Assembly (NCBI GenBank): GCA_032717465.1
Contig: CM064732.1
Coordinates: 28,004,330-28,068,329 of the forward strand
Source of the DNA: Coenobita brevimanus
Lineage: Eukaryota > Arthropoda > Malacostraca > Decapoda > Coenobitidae
Direction of reading: 5' to 3'
Length of the DNA stretch: 64,000 nucleotides
The position numbers were made by a program, and so were the translations under genes. The notes under the pieces are model-generated. The model had not been told where the DNA came from, made no database searches, and worked only from the letters and a program-made list of their open reading frames with translations. Numbering within the stretch: the first letter of the stretch is position 1; each line of letters starts with the position of its first letter. This document shows, in pieces, positions 49,134 to 61,762 of the stretch.

Positions 49134-51330
49134 GAAGAAAAAAAAGAGAGCAGCAGAAGAGATAGACTGAGCAAAGTCAACTAAGAGAAGGGAAGGGAAG
49201 AAAGGAGGAATTAAAGAAAGAGAAAGGAGAAAAAAACTTAAAGACAAAGAATAAGAAAAGAAGTAAGCTCGCTGAAATGAGGAGGAAAAGGAAGAAGGAA
49301 GATTAGCTTTTGATGGGAGAGACAGGAAGTATTGGAGAAAGGAAGGAAGGGAGGAAGGGAGAGGGGAAAGGTAGAAACAGCTAAGAAACTGAATGTAAAC
49401 GGTAAGAATGGAGGGGGGAAGGGAAGAAAGAATAAAAAGGTATTTGACTAGAGAAGAGTGAGAGAGGACTAAGTTATAAGCTGGGAAGTGGAAATGAAAA
49501 TGGAGGGAAGGAATAAAGGAGCGTTGAGTAAAAAGAGATTTGAATATTAGGTAGAAGGAGGGATAAGAGGGAAGGGAGAGAGGGAATTTGAAGAGAAGAG
49601 GGGAAGAGAGGAGGACCCACTCCATTAGTGCGGTGAATATATTGTATTATTTTTCTTTCTATCCGTTCCATTCATCATATCTCTTCCCTTCCCAGCTCAC
49701 ATCCGTCATCTCTCCCCCTTCCTTCCCAATCTTCTTTCTCCCCTTCCACACCTCATCTCCCATCTCTCTCAATCCTGTCCCCCTTCCATCCAACTACTCT
49801 TCCCCCCCCCCTGCCTCTCCTCTCTCCATCCCCTGCCTCTCCCCTTCCCCCACCCTTCCATTGTTCTTCTTTCCCTTCTCTCTTCTTTCTTTATAGCTCT
49901 CGTATTCCTTCTCTTCCTTTTCCCTTTCTTCGGTCTCTCTCCTCCTCCTCCCCCTTTTCTTGCATCTCATTTTTTGAGCCATCGAGTGAGCCAATTTTTC
50001 TCTCACAAATAACAAGTGATTTTTCAGCTGTGTCCAGGTGGTGGGATGAGGCTGGGTGTGGGGGACAAAAGAGAGGGAGAAATGGAGAGAATGAGGAATG
50101 GGATGGTTGTATGAGGAGGGGGATGACGGAATGGAGTAGATTGAACAGGGAAAAGATAAGGTGGACATGTAGAGAAAAGGAGGAGAAGATAGAGGAGGAA
50201 GATGAAAGAGTGAAGGGTTGAGAAGGGAAGACGGGTTGAGAAAGGAAAGATAGGGGGACGGATTTGCTGAAAGGATAGGAGTTAGATAGTGATGGGATGG
50301 TGGATGGGTTGAGGGTAGATAGAGTTTATGAGGTGAGCGAGGAACGATATGAGGGAGGAGGATAGGGCGAAGGAAGGCAGACAGGAGGGAGGAGGGGTGA
50401 AAGAGTAGGGAGGGAGGGAGGGAGGAAAGAAGGAAGGAGAGGTTGTGACTGGATAGGAGGGAGGTGGTGGGCAGGGAGAGAAGGGGGGAGGAGATGGCAG
50501 GCGATAAAGGAGGAAGAATAAAAACTGAACTTCTACGGAGAGGATGCGTAAACTGTAGGTGGGGGGAGGAGGAAGAGGAGGCATAGCGGGCTGGATACGA
50601 GACAGATAGGAGAAGAGGGATAGGAGGAGCAGGAGGAGGAGAAAGGGTAGGGAGAAGAGGAAGATGAGAGGAGAGGGAGGAGGGAAAAAAGTAAGAGGAA
50701 GATGGAATGGGGAAAAGGAGGCTGAGGGAGGGATAAAAAGATGACAGAAGGGACAAGTGAAGAAGGAGGAGAAAGAGGGAGGAAGAACAGGACAATGAAA
50801 GATGGAGCAGGAGGAAGAGGAAGGGATAAGAGGAGAAGAGCAGCAGATGGGGAAGGAGGCAGAGGTAGGAATAACAGGAGAGAGAGAGGAACAGGGAAGG
50901 GAAGATAATGATGTGAGAAGGATGAACCAGAGGAAGGAATAAGGGAAGGATGATGATGAGGAGGAGAAGGAGGAGGAAGAGGAAAAGGAGGAGGAGGAGG
51001 AGGAAACAGAGGGAAGTATGAGTGGAAGATGGGAAGTGGAGGAGCCAGAGAGAGGATAAAGGGGAAGATGGGAGGAGGAGCAGAAGGAGGAAGGGAAGGA
51101 GGAGGCAGAGGAGGAGGAGAAGGAGAAGTATGGATGGATGGATGGTTGGATGGATACTGGCACTGATGGAGAAGAGTTACAAGCGTGAGTAATGGTGCGA
51201 AAGATTAAACTGAAGCATGGATGTGGCCATGGGAAAAGGATAGAAGTAGTAGCTCCGGGTGCTGGATGGGGTAAAAATAATGAGGAAGAAGAAATAAGAA
51301 CGGCTGACCATCGAGGAAAAAAAAAAAAAA
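48326..51330. repeat. ~3-kb purine/pyrimidine strand-asymmetric tract
   Basis: The plus strand is nearly all A/G from 48326 to about 49625, switches to nearly all C/T from about 49640 to 49975, then returns to A/G from about 50040 to 51330. (GA)n is embedded at about 49053-49132, and GGA-rich triplets near 50930-51120. The 300-360-codon minus-strand frames here are Ser/Pro/Leu/Phe composition artefacts, not genes. Confidence 0.9.
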
Positions 51331-51469
51331 AAAAAAACTCCGAGCTTACCCAGAGCGACATGCTCGCCTCCGATCATCAATACCTCAGTCCGACGTGGCC
51401 GGCAGACTACAATTTTCAGGGTCTTTCATGAGCACTCGATCGTAGGCTACTGACACCATTATCCCCTTC

Positions 51470-51912
51470 ACTCACCCAGCCTGATTCACCCTCACACCTC
51501 CAACCACCCCACACCTGGCCCACTCTCATACCACCGACGCTATACCTGCCCTGCCTTCACACCTCCACCCACATCACACCCGCCCCATCCTCATATCTCC
51601 ACCCACTCCACACCTGAGGCATCCACATAACACCTGGCCCACCCTCACTCCTCCATCCGCACCACACTTGTCTGCCCTCACGCCTGGCCTCCACCAACAA
51701 CACCCTTGCCCCACCTTCACACCACGGAAACCACACTTACACTACCCTCACACCTCCACTCAAACCACACTTGCCCGACCTCTAGATCACATAAACCAGG
51801 CCTGATTCACATCCACACCACCATACACACATCATACCTGCCTCACCCTCACACTTTCACTTAAACCACACCTGCCCCACCGTCACACCTTCACCCATAC
51901 CACACCTAAGGC
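51470..51912. repeat. C-rich minisatellite, units of about 30-36 bp
   Basis: About a dozen diverged copies of a 'cacacctgccccaccctcac' then 'acctccacccacacca' phrase. The strand is G-poor. There is no open frame. Confidence 0.75.
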
Positions 51913-52689
51913 ACCTGGGTTCATGTCACCTTAGGAGGCTCTCTAGCACTGCTTTCTTACTTCTCTTTTTCAGCATATGGAACATTTGTATTCTCCTGCA
52001 TGCATTTACTAATAAATACATATAATTTATACAAGAGACCAAGAAGATGTATAAGTTATTAACAAGTGCCTAACAATTTACTGAAAAGAAAATTTAAAGA
52101 CATCAAAAGCCTCATAAGTTTGTATATGCCAAAGCCTCATACAGGGTCTAATGGAATCTGTAATATGGGTCTCTGCCATGTTATGGAAACTGGGACTTGT
52201 AGGACTATAGATACGAGTATACCATCAGGAACTCAGGTTATTAAAAAGCTCCCATGACGACTAACAACATAAATGGAAGAGGGCCGTCCTATAATCTGGG
52301 GGTGTAGTTGATCTCTGTCTCTCTCAATTTTACTGGGAGAGAAGTAGGTGAGCATCCGTTTACCATCACGTTACTGTGGGTTAAGGAATTTTCGAATTTG
52401 TTTACATAAATCAGTCTTCTCAGCATTCTCTTCCTTAGTCAACATATTTGGCGACAGGAAACTGTCACCGGCATCATCAAAACACAGCACCACAAATCCC
52501 CTCCCTTACTATTCATGTTGCAAGTTGTGGCCTTCAAATTTTTCCTTACTCTAACTTCAGTTCCATGTGTTAAGCCTTAATTTGGTTTGTTTAAAAGATC
52601 GCATAAGAGATCGCTAATATTTTGGCAGCCAATCACATCCATCAACTCCAGATGTCTCAATGAAGTCGTAACACATCCAACCACAAATC
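51913..52689. other. no gene assigned; weak coding-like signal on the minus strand at 52110-52560
   Basis: On the minus strand one frame from about 52560 to 52110 has only three or four stops over about 150 codons and varied residues (for example FDDAGDSFLSPNM and YVVSRHGSF). This is fewer stops than expected for chance but not decisive, and I recognise no family. Confidence 0.3.
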
Positions 52690-53205
52690 ACGTGTTTACA
52701 GGTACCTTAAAGGCATTTCCTTCTTAATTTTTTGCCCCAGTCAAATATGAGAGGAAGGAAGACTGTGAAGAGGTATTTATAAAAAGTTAAAGCGAATCTG
52801 TCCAGTCAGTCTGTACTCCAAGCCTGAAATTTCAGTAAGGCTTTTAAATTAGCTGTTGATGCTATTGATGTCAGTGCTAGTGTAGACCTGTTACACAATT
52901 ATGATCATGGTGTTGATTTGCTTTGGCCAAAGGTTTAATGTTGCTCAAAAGAATTACTCCACTATTCCAAAGGAACTCCTTGCATTCATACTTGCACCTG
53001 CAACTTCTCTCACTGTATGATGGTTCAGGTTCAACGCCTACTGCTGTGAATACATACCACTACCCACTTAGATTCTGAGCAAAATTTAGAGATAACAATC
53101 TGTAATTAACCCATTGGATTCTATTCTTCCAAGGGTATGCCCTGGATGACCATCATGTCAAGGAGGAATGAAATGTTTTGACAGACTGTTTATCTAGGAT
53201 GTAAC
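52690..53205 (+). pseudogene. Ty3/gypsy-type reverse transcriptase/RNase H fragment
   Basis: After a degraded lead-in (EDCEEVF near 52755) the plus strand reads NFSKAFKLAVDAIDVSASVD (about 52830-52890), which carries the first catalytic Asp of the RNase H domain in gypsy elements. DHGVDLLWPK follows, then frame-shifted equivalents of the 'YSTIEKE' box near 52965 (decayed) and 'Y-T-D-H-N-P-L', seen as NTYHYPLRF near 53045 with its Asp lost. WILFFQGYALDDHHVKE and NVLTDCLSRM follow, the family's end of RNase H. Integrase is not visible and no LTR was identified. RT catalysis and RNase H were its former roles. Confidence 0.65.
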
Positions 53206-54128
53206 TTTGCGAGATGTACACTCGGAACCCATAATCTCAAGCCCACCCGGGTGGAGGCCGGAGACTAGGACGGGTGTCTTTTTGGACAGGCAGCCCACTC
53301 CAACTATCTCGTGGCAACACACGCACGTACACGCATGTTATGAACCAACCGAGGCCTGATTTTCCGTCTGTCATTTATATCTTGCATGAGATAATACAAC
53401 ACAGTCATTTTACGCCTGTACAGATGACATGTTAGTTTATTGAATTATTCCCTGAAATATCTTCATTAAACATGGACACGACGGAAAAATCCTATAGCTT
53501 TTATGAAATTAGTATTGAAATCAAGCTCTTCCAAACCACCCAGTAAATCCACACTATGTTGTGTGCAAACGCAAGATTAGGGACATTTGTAATCTTGTGT
53601 ATGCTTGAATCATCAGGCGTCATCTGCAGTAGTTACGACTGAATACATAATTAGTTCGTGTACGATACAGTTAGTCCATACGTCCATCTAAGCATAGTGG
53701 CTGAAAACGAAGCCTCTACAACACCAGACAGACATATGTACCTTCTGTTTCCTTCATCCGTGGAGCTATGTGAAAATACATATACAGTGTAGCCATGTGT
53801 TTTAAAAACTTCATATTTGAATTGAGTCAATCACTTTTCAGCTGACACACTTGTAGTGCAGTACGTTAACCCATCCGCCATGCTGTACAGATGCACTCAG
53901 CAAGTCTCACGGGCAGAGAAAACACAAACCATGAACCCGTTGACTCTTCGCCATCAGTGTCATGTTATGCTCATTTTGCTACGTATGACAACGTTTTTGC
54001 ATAATACTGTACGTTGTTCCTTACATTTATCTTTGTAAACTATGTAACTGAAAGAAACAGACTACAATTTCAAAACTAAGATTCAGAGAAACCATCCTAC
54101 ATCAGCAAGCACCTTACACAACGTTACA

Positions 54129-54130
<2 letters not shown>
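53206..54130. other. no gene seen; possibly downstream gypsy sequence
   Basis: 53215-53460 keeps some open codons after the RNase H stop and may be element sequence. TTAACCC at about 53107 and 53870 has the terminal look of the TTAA elements, but both are in the same orientation, so no element is called. Confidence 0.35.

Positions 54131-54217
<87 letters not shown>
54131..54217. repeat. (GT)n microsatellite
   Basis: Uninterrupted GT repeats of about 87 bp. Confidence 0.95.
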
Positions 54218-54220
<3 letters not shown>

Positions 54221-54721
54221 ATGGTTACATACATATCATGGGGATGATCCTTAGGCATTTGTATTTAAATTGTACAGTACTGTACCTAACAGCCTATTAA
54301 GGTAATTGTTCATGTTTACGTCTCCATTAGGTGAAGTATTTGATTGATGTCTGAGTAGATTTGTAAATGATTCTCATTAGGCTAGGAGTGTCCCAGTGTG
54401 CACCTGTTTATCATATAAAAGAACCTAATATCTGCGATGTGTTGAGTGAAGATTTGTAATAAAGTAAGGTTTTTCTTGAAACATCATTGACTCGTACACT
54501 CCTACACTGTCCCTAACATCAATCACTCTTTCATGAGTGGCATCGTGACCCCCCCCTCCCCCAGCAAACAGACACAAACCTTCCTTAGACTTAAACGTAT
54601 TATTCAGGAGCACCGTAGGCCATTAGATCACTTAATATCAATCTGTTTGCTTTATGGACACCATGCAACGTAGTAAATGGCTGTCTGGTTCACAAGGCAC
54701 CATCAAGCTGCTGTTGACTCA

Positions 54722-55139
54722 AAAAGGTCATCGTAGTAAATGGGCTAAAATGACGTCATGGTAGTGAATGGGTTAAAAAGTAGTCAAGATAATGAATGGG
54801 TTAGAAAGACGTCATCATTGTGACGGGGATAAAAAGACGTCATGATACTGGATGAGTTAAAAAGATGTCATGGTGGTGGATGGATAAGAAAACGTCATGA
54901 TAGTGGATGGTTAAAAAGACGTCATGGTAGTCAGGGGGTTAAAGACACGTCATGGGAGTGAAGGGGTTAAACAAATCATCGTAGTGAAAAGGTTAAAATG
55001 GTATCATAGTGAATTGGCCAAAAAATGTCATGGTTGCGGAGTTAAAATACCATCATTGTTATGAAGGAGATAAAAAGACGTCAAGGGAGTAATGTGCTTA
55101 AAGAGTGGTAACAGTGGCGCCGTGGTAGTAAAGAGGTTA
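54722..55139 (+). repeat. 28-bp minisatellite, array 1 (~15 units)
   Basis: Consensus about 28 bp, AAAGACGTCATGGTAGTGAA then TGGGTTAA. Most units are 26-28 bp with substitutions. Many carry an intact ACGTCA core. No frame is open through it. Confidence 0.85.
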
Positions 55140-55225
55140 AGTTCAATAACCGAAATTCCGAAGATGGAGGGAATTTTCTGTTGACACTTCCTCATATTGG
55201 TAGCTTTGCCACTCGATCAAAGGCG

Positions 55226-55237
55226 TAGAGAGAGAGA

Positions 55238-55299
<62 letters not shown>
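55226..55299. repeat. (GA)n microsatellite
   Basis: It lies between the minisatellite flank and the purine tract and pairs with (GA)n at about 57390-57436 in the second unit. Confidence 0.95.
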
Positions 55300-55302
<3 letters not shown>

Positions 55303-55943
55303 CGATTAATGGACTTAATAGAGGGAGAAATGAAATTGAAAGACAAAAACAGGAACATGTGAAGAGCATTGGATGGAGGAAGAAGAATGGGACAATAACA
55401 GCAATTTAGAAAGAAGAGAAAGAAGAAATGGAGGGAAAAAAGGATATAAGGAAGGATGGAAAGAGAAAAGATTAAATGAAGTAAGCAAGGAAGGAATGAG
55501 AAGAAAGATAAGAGGAAGGCAAAGGAAGAGAAAGAGATGTCTGGAATGAAAAACAGACAGAAAGGTGGCAACAGTAGTTACGGAGAGGAAGAAGAAGAGG
55601 GGGAGAATAAAGAGATAAGATGCAAGAAGCACGTAGTGGTCCGATTAGGCCGTTCATTACTTGATTAAATGAGAGCCCTTTCTCCGCACGTAGCTTTGTT
55701 CGGAACCAATGATTTATGTGAGCAATAGCGAAGCATTTGCTCCTGGGGAAACGCAAGAAATTCCACTGAAGTCACCCTTCACATTTCCAAAGTAATGTAC
55801 AACCAATATGGACAATCATTAGAGGTCAAACCACCCTTTTAGAAATTATCACTTGGAATGAAATTAAAACTGGCCCATCTGTGACTCATTTCCAACCATC
55901 TTACCAAGTGTCATGGAATTCCCTTTTCCAGTTTCGACTGCGA

Positions 55944-55945
<2 letters not shown>

Positions 55946-56025
<80 letters not shown>

Positions 56026-56136
56026 TATATTAGACACCATGTATCGACTCTCTCTCTCTCTCTTTCTTTCTTGCCTGTCATCCCTCCGCCCCGTAAGTAA
56101 TGTTATTGAATCTGTGGTTCATTTGGGTCACACGGC

Positions 56137-56190
<54 letters not shown>
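55946..56190. repeat. two (AC)n tracts within AC-terminated modules
   Basis: (AC)n at about 55946-56023 and 56140-56190, separated by a module with 'attagacaccatgt' and a (TC)n run. Confidence 0.95.
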
Positions 56191-56195
<5 letters not shown>

Positions 56196-56354
56196 ATTAT
56201 AGCATATTAGATACCATGTTTCGTCTGTCTCTCTGTCTGTCTGTCTGTCTCTTGCCTGTCATCTCCCCTTCTTCTCAATGACACTGTTGAAAATACGGCT
56301 TATTTGGGCTTTTACCTTGATGACCGCCAGTCCTAGCAGCACAGCACACGGCTT

Positions 56355-56551
<197 letters not shown>

Positions 56552-56887
56552 CTCCTTTAGTGTGCGGCCACATATGCTCGAAACATGTGATCGACGAGAT
56601 GAAACGAAGCACCGCGTTAGAGCTGCTGTAGTATTCGAGTCTGAACGTTGGATGGAGTCATGGACCCCTGAGTCTTGTTTCCTCCTGGCGATCACATGTT
56701 CGGGGGCAAATGTATCCGGGCCTTTAGACTTATCCATCTCAGTCTGGAGCACCTTAGGCCACCAAATAACATAACATCAGTGTGTTTGTTATAAGGGCAC
56801 CAGACAGCGTAGTAATTGGCATTCTAGATTGGTAGGCACCATGCAGATAGTTACTCAGTGTAGACTCATTTGAAAAAGCCATCAAAG

Positions 56888-57308
56888 TAAAGTGGTAAAA
56901 AAGACGTCATGGAAGCGAGTGGGCTAAATAGATGTAATGAAAATGAATGGATTAAAATGTTGTCATGGAAGTGAATGGATTGAAAAATTGTCATGGTAGT
57001 GAATGGGTTAAAAAGACGTCATGGTTGTGAGAGGGTTACAAGGACGTCATGGTAACGAAGGGGTTAAAGGGGCGTCATGGTAGCGAAAGCGCTAAATAAG
57101 TCAAAGAGGTGAATGGGTAAAAAAGTACTCCTAGTGAATGGGTTAAAAAGGCGTCATGGTTGTGAAGGAACTAAAATAACGTCATGGTAGTGAAGTAGTT
57201 AAATAAAACGACATTAAAGTGAAAGAGAGAAAAACGTCAGGAGCGTAATGTGCTTAAAGGTCACCGCTTTAAAGTGATAACAATTGAGTCTTGGCAATGA
57301 TAGGATTA
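56888..57308 (+). repeat. 28-bp minisatellite, array 2 (~13-14 units)
   Basis: Same consensus as array 1 (GACGTCATGG core and TGGGTTAA end), in the second unit of the large duplication. Units are 25-28 bp. Confidence 0.85.
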
Positions 57309-57387
57309 AGTTCCGAAGATGGAGGGGGGGGGGAGGAATTTTCTGTTGACACTTCCTCATATTGGCAGCTTCGTCACTCGATCAAAG

Positions 57388-57460
<73 letters not shown>

Positions 57461-58116
57461 GAGAAGGGGTGAATTATTAGAAAGATAGAACGATTAATGG
57501 AATGAACGGAAGGAGAGATCAACTTGAAAGACAAAAATAGGAGCAAGTGAAGAGCATAAGGGGGAGCAAGGAGAATCGGACAATAAGAGCGATATGGGAA
57601 GGAAAGAAAAAACAAAGGACCGAAAAAGAGGATAAAATGAAGGAAGGACAGGGAAGAAATAAGAGAAAAGAATGAATGAAGAAAGTAAGGAAGGAGGGAA
57701 GGAGAAGCTAAAGATAAGGGAAACACAAAGGAAGGGGAGAGGATGGCTGGCTTGACAGACACACAGAAAGTTGGCAACAAGGGATACAGAGAGGGTGAAA
57801 AAGAGGGGGAGGGAAAAGAAATAGTATGAAACAAGCATGTCGTTGTTCAATTAAGCCGCTCAACATTTGTTTAAATGGGAAGAGTTTCTGGACCACGGTT
57901 CACTTTCCTCAAAACCAATGATGTATGCGTCGACGCAGAACCAAGTGCTTCAAGGCCCTATCAGGCTGTTGAGCTGTAAAACCAGTGGGACTATGTGTGG
58001 GTCAATACACCCTTTCAGAAAATTAAAGTCAACATGAAACTGAAATCGGCTCATCTTTGATTCCTTGCAACTATTCTGCCAAGTTCATTGAAATCCATTT
58101 ACTGTTTTCTGCTGCG

Positions 58117-58119
<3 letters not shown>

Positions 58120-58169
<50 letters not shown>
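58120..58169. repeat. (AC)n microsatellite
   Basis: It closes the second long unit; 'tattagaca' follows, as in the first unit. Confidence 0.95.
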
Positions 58170-58171
<2 letters not shown>

Positions 58172-58453
58172 ATCATAGTATATTAGACAAGCTCCTCCCG
58201 ACCCAACAGGGCCACGCAGCACTAGCTCAAATGAGAGCCACTTCTGAACCGCTCATCTATTTGTTGGAACCCAACGTTTTATGCCAGGAACAGCGAAGCA
58301 CTTGCTCCCTGGGATACGAATGAAGCACTATGGTAATGTCCCTCCATACTTCCAGTGTAATGTAAAACCAATGTAGGAAAATACAAGAGGTCAAAGCTCT
58401 CCCTTGGAGAATATCACCCGAAATGAAATTGCACACATTTCCAATCATCCTGC

Positions 58454-58615
58454 TTGGGGAGCGGGGTGGCTCAGAGGTAGAGCGATGGACTCGAGACCGC
58501 GAGGTCGAGAGTTTCCCCCCCGTCCGGGAAGCTGTCTTTGCTGGGAAAGGTAGCGCACTCCTGTAACCTTAGCAGGGATAAATGAAATATCTAAGTCTAG
58601 CTCGTAGAAATAATC
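58454..58615 (+). mobile_element. tRNA-derived SINE family T, 162 bp
   Basis: A 13-bp duplication, CCAATCATCCTGC, lies at 58441-58453 and 58616-58628. The head is tRNA-like (A-box TGGCTCAGAGGTAGAG; B-box GGTCGAGAGTTTCC, degraded). The tail is short with no long A run. It is not a functional tRNA gene because the B-box and acceptor pairing are damaged. Confidence 0.85.
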
Positions 58616-58663
58616 CCAATCATCCTGCCAAGTTTCATCGAATTCTTTCTTCCAGTTTCGGTT

Positions 58664-58666
58664 GCG

Positions 58667-58730
<64 letters not shown>

Positions 58731-58755
58731 CTAGAATTATATTAGACACCATGTT

Positions 58756-58824
<69 letters not shown>
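58664..58824. repeat. (AC)n then (TC)n microsatellites
   Basis: (AC)n about 58664-58728 with one GA interruption; (TC)n about 58758-58824. Between them 'attatattagacacc' repeats the module boundary seen near 56030. Confidence 0.95.
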
Positions 58825-58828
<4 letters not shown>

Positions 58829-58959
58829 TGCTACTTGTCATCCCCCCTCCCTCTCAGTGACATTACTGAATCTGTCGCTCATTTGCGTTTCGAACCTGAA
58901 GCCTGCCAGTCCTAGCACCACAGCACCCGGCTCACACACACACACACACAAACAAGCCG

Positions 58960-59138
58960 TCTTCTATTCCTCCATCCATCTCTTCTGCCCTGTTTTTGTG
59001 TCTACTGTACTGTCTGCGTTTATCTAGTCTCCCTCCCCACCTCTCTCCCTTTCTTTCCCTCTCTCATTCTGTCTCCTCTCCCTCTCTGTCATTCCTTTCT
59101 TCTATATCTCTTTCTCTTGTATACATGGTCTCACCTTA

Positions 59139-59177
<39 letters not shown>

Positions 59178-59640
59178 ATGTATGTATCCTACCTACCGCA
59201 ATATACTGTACATGTCTATATACCTATATCTGTATCTTCTACCAACACATCTTCCTCACCTTTCTCTCTCTCTCCCTCTCCATTATCTTCCGTTCTGTAC
59301 ATTCCTCATTTCTTCTCTTTCTCTACAATTCTGTTCTTCTATATCCTTAACTCATTCCCTATTTCTATGCTTCTCCCCTCCTTCCTCCCTCTATAATTCT
59401 TTACACTGTCCTCCCTCTGTCCTCCCAAATTCTGTGTTTAACCATCCATCCCTCCGTCCTTTTCTGCTTTCTTATACTACTCGCTCCATCTATATCTCCC
59501 CTCTGTCCATCCCTCTTTCCCTTCACCCCTCCCCCTCTCCCTCGCTAATGCTATGCTTCCCTCTCATCCATCCTTTCCTCCATATTTCTTTTTTTATTCT
59601 CTCTCTCGGTCCTTTCTCCTAGAGATCTCCCTACCTTCCC
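58960..59640. repeat. pyrimidine-rich tract
   Basis: The plus strand is mainly C/T, with (TC)n at about 59141-59174. The 208-codon plus frame is Ser/Leu/Pro low complexity and is not called a gene. Confidence 0.85.
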
Positions 59641-59897
59641 CTACGCTCCTCCTCCAGTACTTTGATCACATGGCGGAAGTCCGTCACAGTCTTGGGAATT
59701 ACACAAATGGGCAACAGGGTCGGTATAAGTCAGTGATTATAAAACTTTTTCACTTCATTCCCCACTTGTCGCGATCTTATCCTCGTGGGTTCCCTTCAGT
59801 TTTATCTCAAGCCTTTCACAATTTATGATGAAAAAACTGTTTAGCTGCACTCCATTCATTTTAATACTTACAGCTATCAGTCAAAATGCATATTTTG

Positions 59898-61762
59898 TTA
59901 CATATCAATTGGATGGATGACACTGCTTTCAGTCAGTCGACTGATTCGAGATTGAATCACTGATAACGCACATCTCATATCTGGCTCCACATTGAACCGG
60001 TTTTGGCTATTACTTTTTATGTGTAGAAGGGCGGGGAAACCAGATTCACATAAATATGATGTGGAAAATGGCAAGAGGACTGTAAGTGCAATTTTACTAA
60101 CTTTTGGAAATGACTGATACATGGAGCACCAGAACACAGTCACAGATTTTCCTTCATAAAAGACTGGCAGCAGAATAATTTCTGAGGTCATGGAATTCGT
60201 CCTGAACATCATCGGGAATGGCAGCATTATCAAGAGTAGCAAAGAAAGGATTTCTCACCAATTTCCCTTCCTCCTCCTGGGATTCTGGGAAGTATTTTTT
60301 GAGCTTACTTTCCAAGGATTTCAAGTGCTGAATTATTTCACTTTTGAGTCATGGGTCAAGTAGGTGATCCTCTTTTATGTCATCAAGAACAGTTGAAAGA
60401 CTCAAACATGGCAAAATTTTCTGCACTCACTTTCCACTCCCAGTTATGGCGTTTAGCAAGAAATGCACGCATACAGTTCACAAGTGAATTACAATTCTTT
60501 CCTTGCCTTGTACCTTCAGATTCAGTCTGTGTAGCTGCTCAAAAATGTCGGCCAGGTATGCAACACGTGACCCACAATGCAAAGGGCACCAGGGAGGGTT
60601 TTTGATGCCAGTGAAAAACGATGGATCATACAATGAATCACTTTCGCAATCGGAGCCACTTCCTTGACATGCTTCTGTAACCATGATTTTGATTCCAGCA
60701 TCGTCAGAGCCTCATCGTTACAGACTACCCAGCAATTTCCCAGGCTATTCCTTTAGTTGTAAAGAAAAAAGTCAGCTTTTACGTCGAATCTACAGTTTTT
60801 GTGGTAATTTCAAGCTGTGTGCGGAACAGATATTCATCTTTGAAGTCACGTATCAATACGTACCTAACGAACACTAGTAGCTGTGCACAAGAACTCACAC
60901 CCGTTGACTCAACCAACTATACTGAGAACATACCAGTTGGAGACAATTTAATCACCTGTATCACTTGTTCCAGGATATCATCTGACATTTCACTAATTCT
61001 CCGTTTCATTGTGTCGTATGACAAGGAAATCTGTTGAATCGTATGTGCACTTGACTTTCTGACAACCCGCTTGACCATCTTTACAGAACATGGCTTAATT
61101 AATGTTTCACCAGACGTGTTGGCCTTTTTCTTCCTTGCTGTTTCAAGGAAAACCTCATATAATGCCTCTACTAAACTTAAGTTCTGTTGTTGGAAAGCAC
61201 CACTACCATCCAGTCTCCGTTTTCCCAAATTTCGTTCATGGTGCTTGAAGAAACTGCGGTCTTTCTCTGCATACTGAGGGTGGATTGTCGTCTGATGATG
61301 CTTCAGCATACTAGGCCTCACACCATCATTCCCCAGCTCTTTGAAATACAGCACATTATATTTTTTTTTTATGTGTTCGACTCCACAGCCTGCTACCAAG
61401 GCCCAGTAATCCCTCTACATACCACACACCTCTCTACATGCAACCACCTCGGCGCCAACACCCACTGTCCACACCGAATACATGCCAGGGCTGTCTCATA
61501 CAGGACTGGTGCATTTGTATCAGCGGGGGTATTTTTACGACATGTCGGCGGGTCCTCTGGAAGAGCAGTAAAGTCTGATTTCGTGAAATTCATATCCTTA
61601 AACTGTTCCCTGCTCCAGATGGGATTTGAACCTGGGTCCGGTAGGACTGCAGGCCACCTCTCTACCGTTTGAGCCACCGCCTCCCCCAAATACTGAGGTT
61701 TCTCGAGGCTATCAGCCAGAACAGACGTAAATCAGCATTTGCTGTATTCATCATTGTCCTTC
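59898..61762 (-). pseudogene. hAT transposase (Buster/ZBED5-SCAND3 type), broken and SINE-interrupted
   Basis: From 61762 down, the minus strand reads RKDNDEYSKC, a stop, and EKPQY, the end of the BED-finger region. The SINE at 61361-61687 then intervenes. ELGNDGVRPSMLKHHQT follows, then SGETLIKPCSVKMVKRVV and LSYDTMKRRISEMSDDILEQ, an in-frame TAG near 60917, AQLLVFVRYV, FKDEYLF, LASKTLP-like text, RVAYLADIFEQLHRLNLKVQ, NPFFATLDNAAIPDDVQ, and the dimerisation tail LLPFSTSYLCESGF with NVEPDMRCALS, ending at 59898. These appear in the order of hAT transposases related to host ZBED5 and SCAND3. The stops, frame changes and SINE show it is a fossil. The catalytic triad cannot be read reliably. 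No terminal repeats or 8-bp duplication were found. Confidence 0.8.
61361..61687 (-). mobile_element. tRNA-derived SINE family G, copy 3, inside the hAT pseudogene
   Basis: On the minus strand it shows the GGGGAGGCGGTGGCTCAAAC head, B-box GGTTCAAATCC, the shared family body and a 10-A tail (61361-61370). It lies between the BED-like and downstream parts of the hAT frame. A clear target duplication was not found. Confidence 0.85.

Noticed and set aside
48720..51361. Minus-strand open frames of about 300-360 codons
   Set aside because: They are Ser/Pro/Leu/Phe strings forced by the purine-rich plus strand; no motif, no start context and overlapping frames in the same tract.
53107..53875. TTAA element bounded by two TTAACCC motifs
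   Set aside because: Both motifs face the same way, so they cannot be the two inverted ends of one element.
58456..58530. tRNA gene
   Set aside because: Broken B-box and a retroposon target duplication on both sides.
58996..59622. 208-codon plus-strand frame
   Set aside because: Low-complexity Ser/Leu/Pro translation of a pyrimidine tract with (TC)n.
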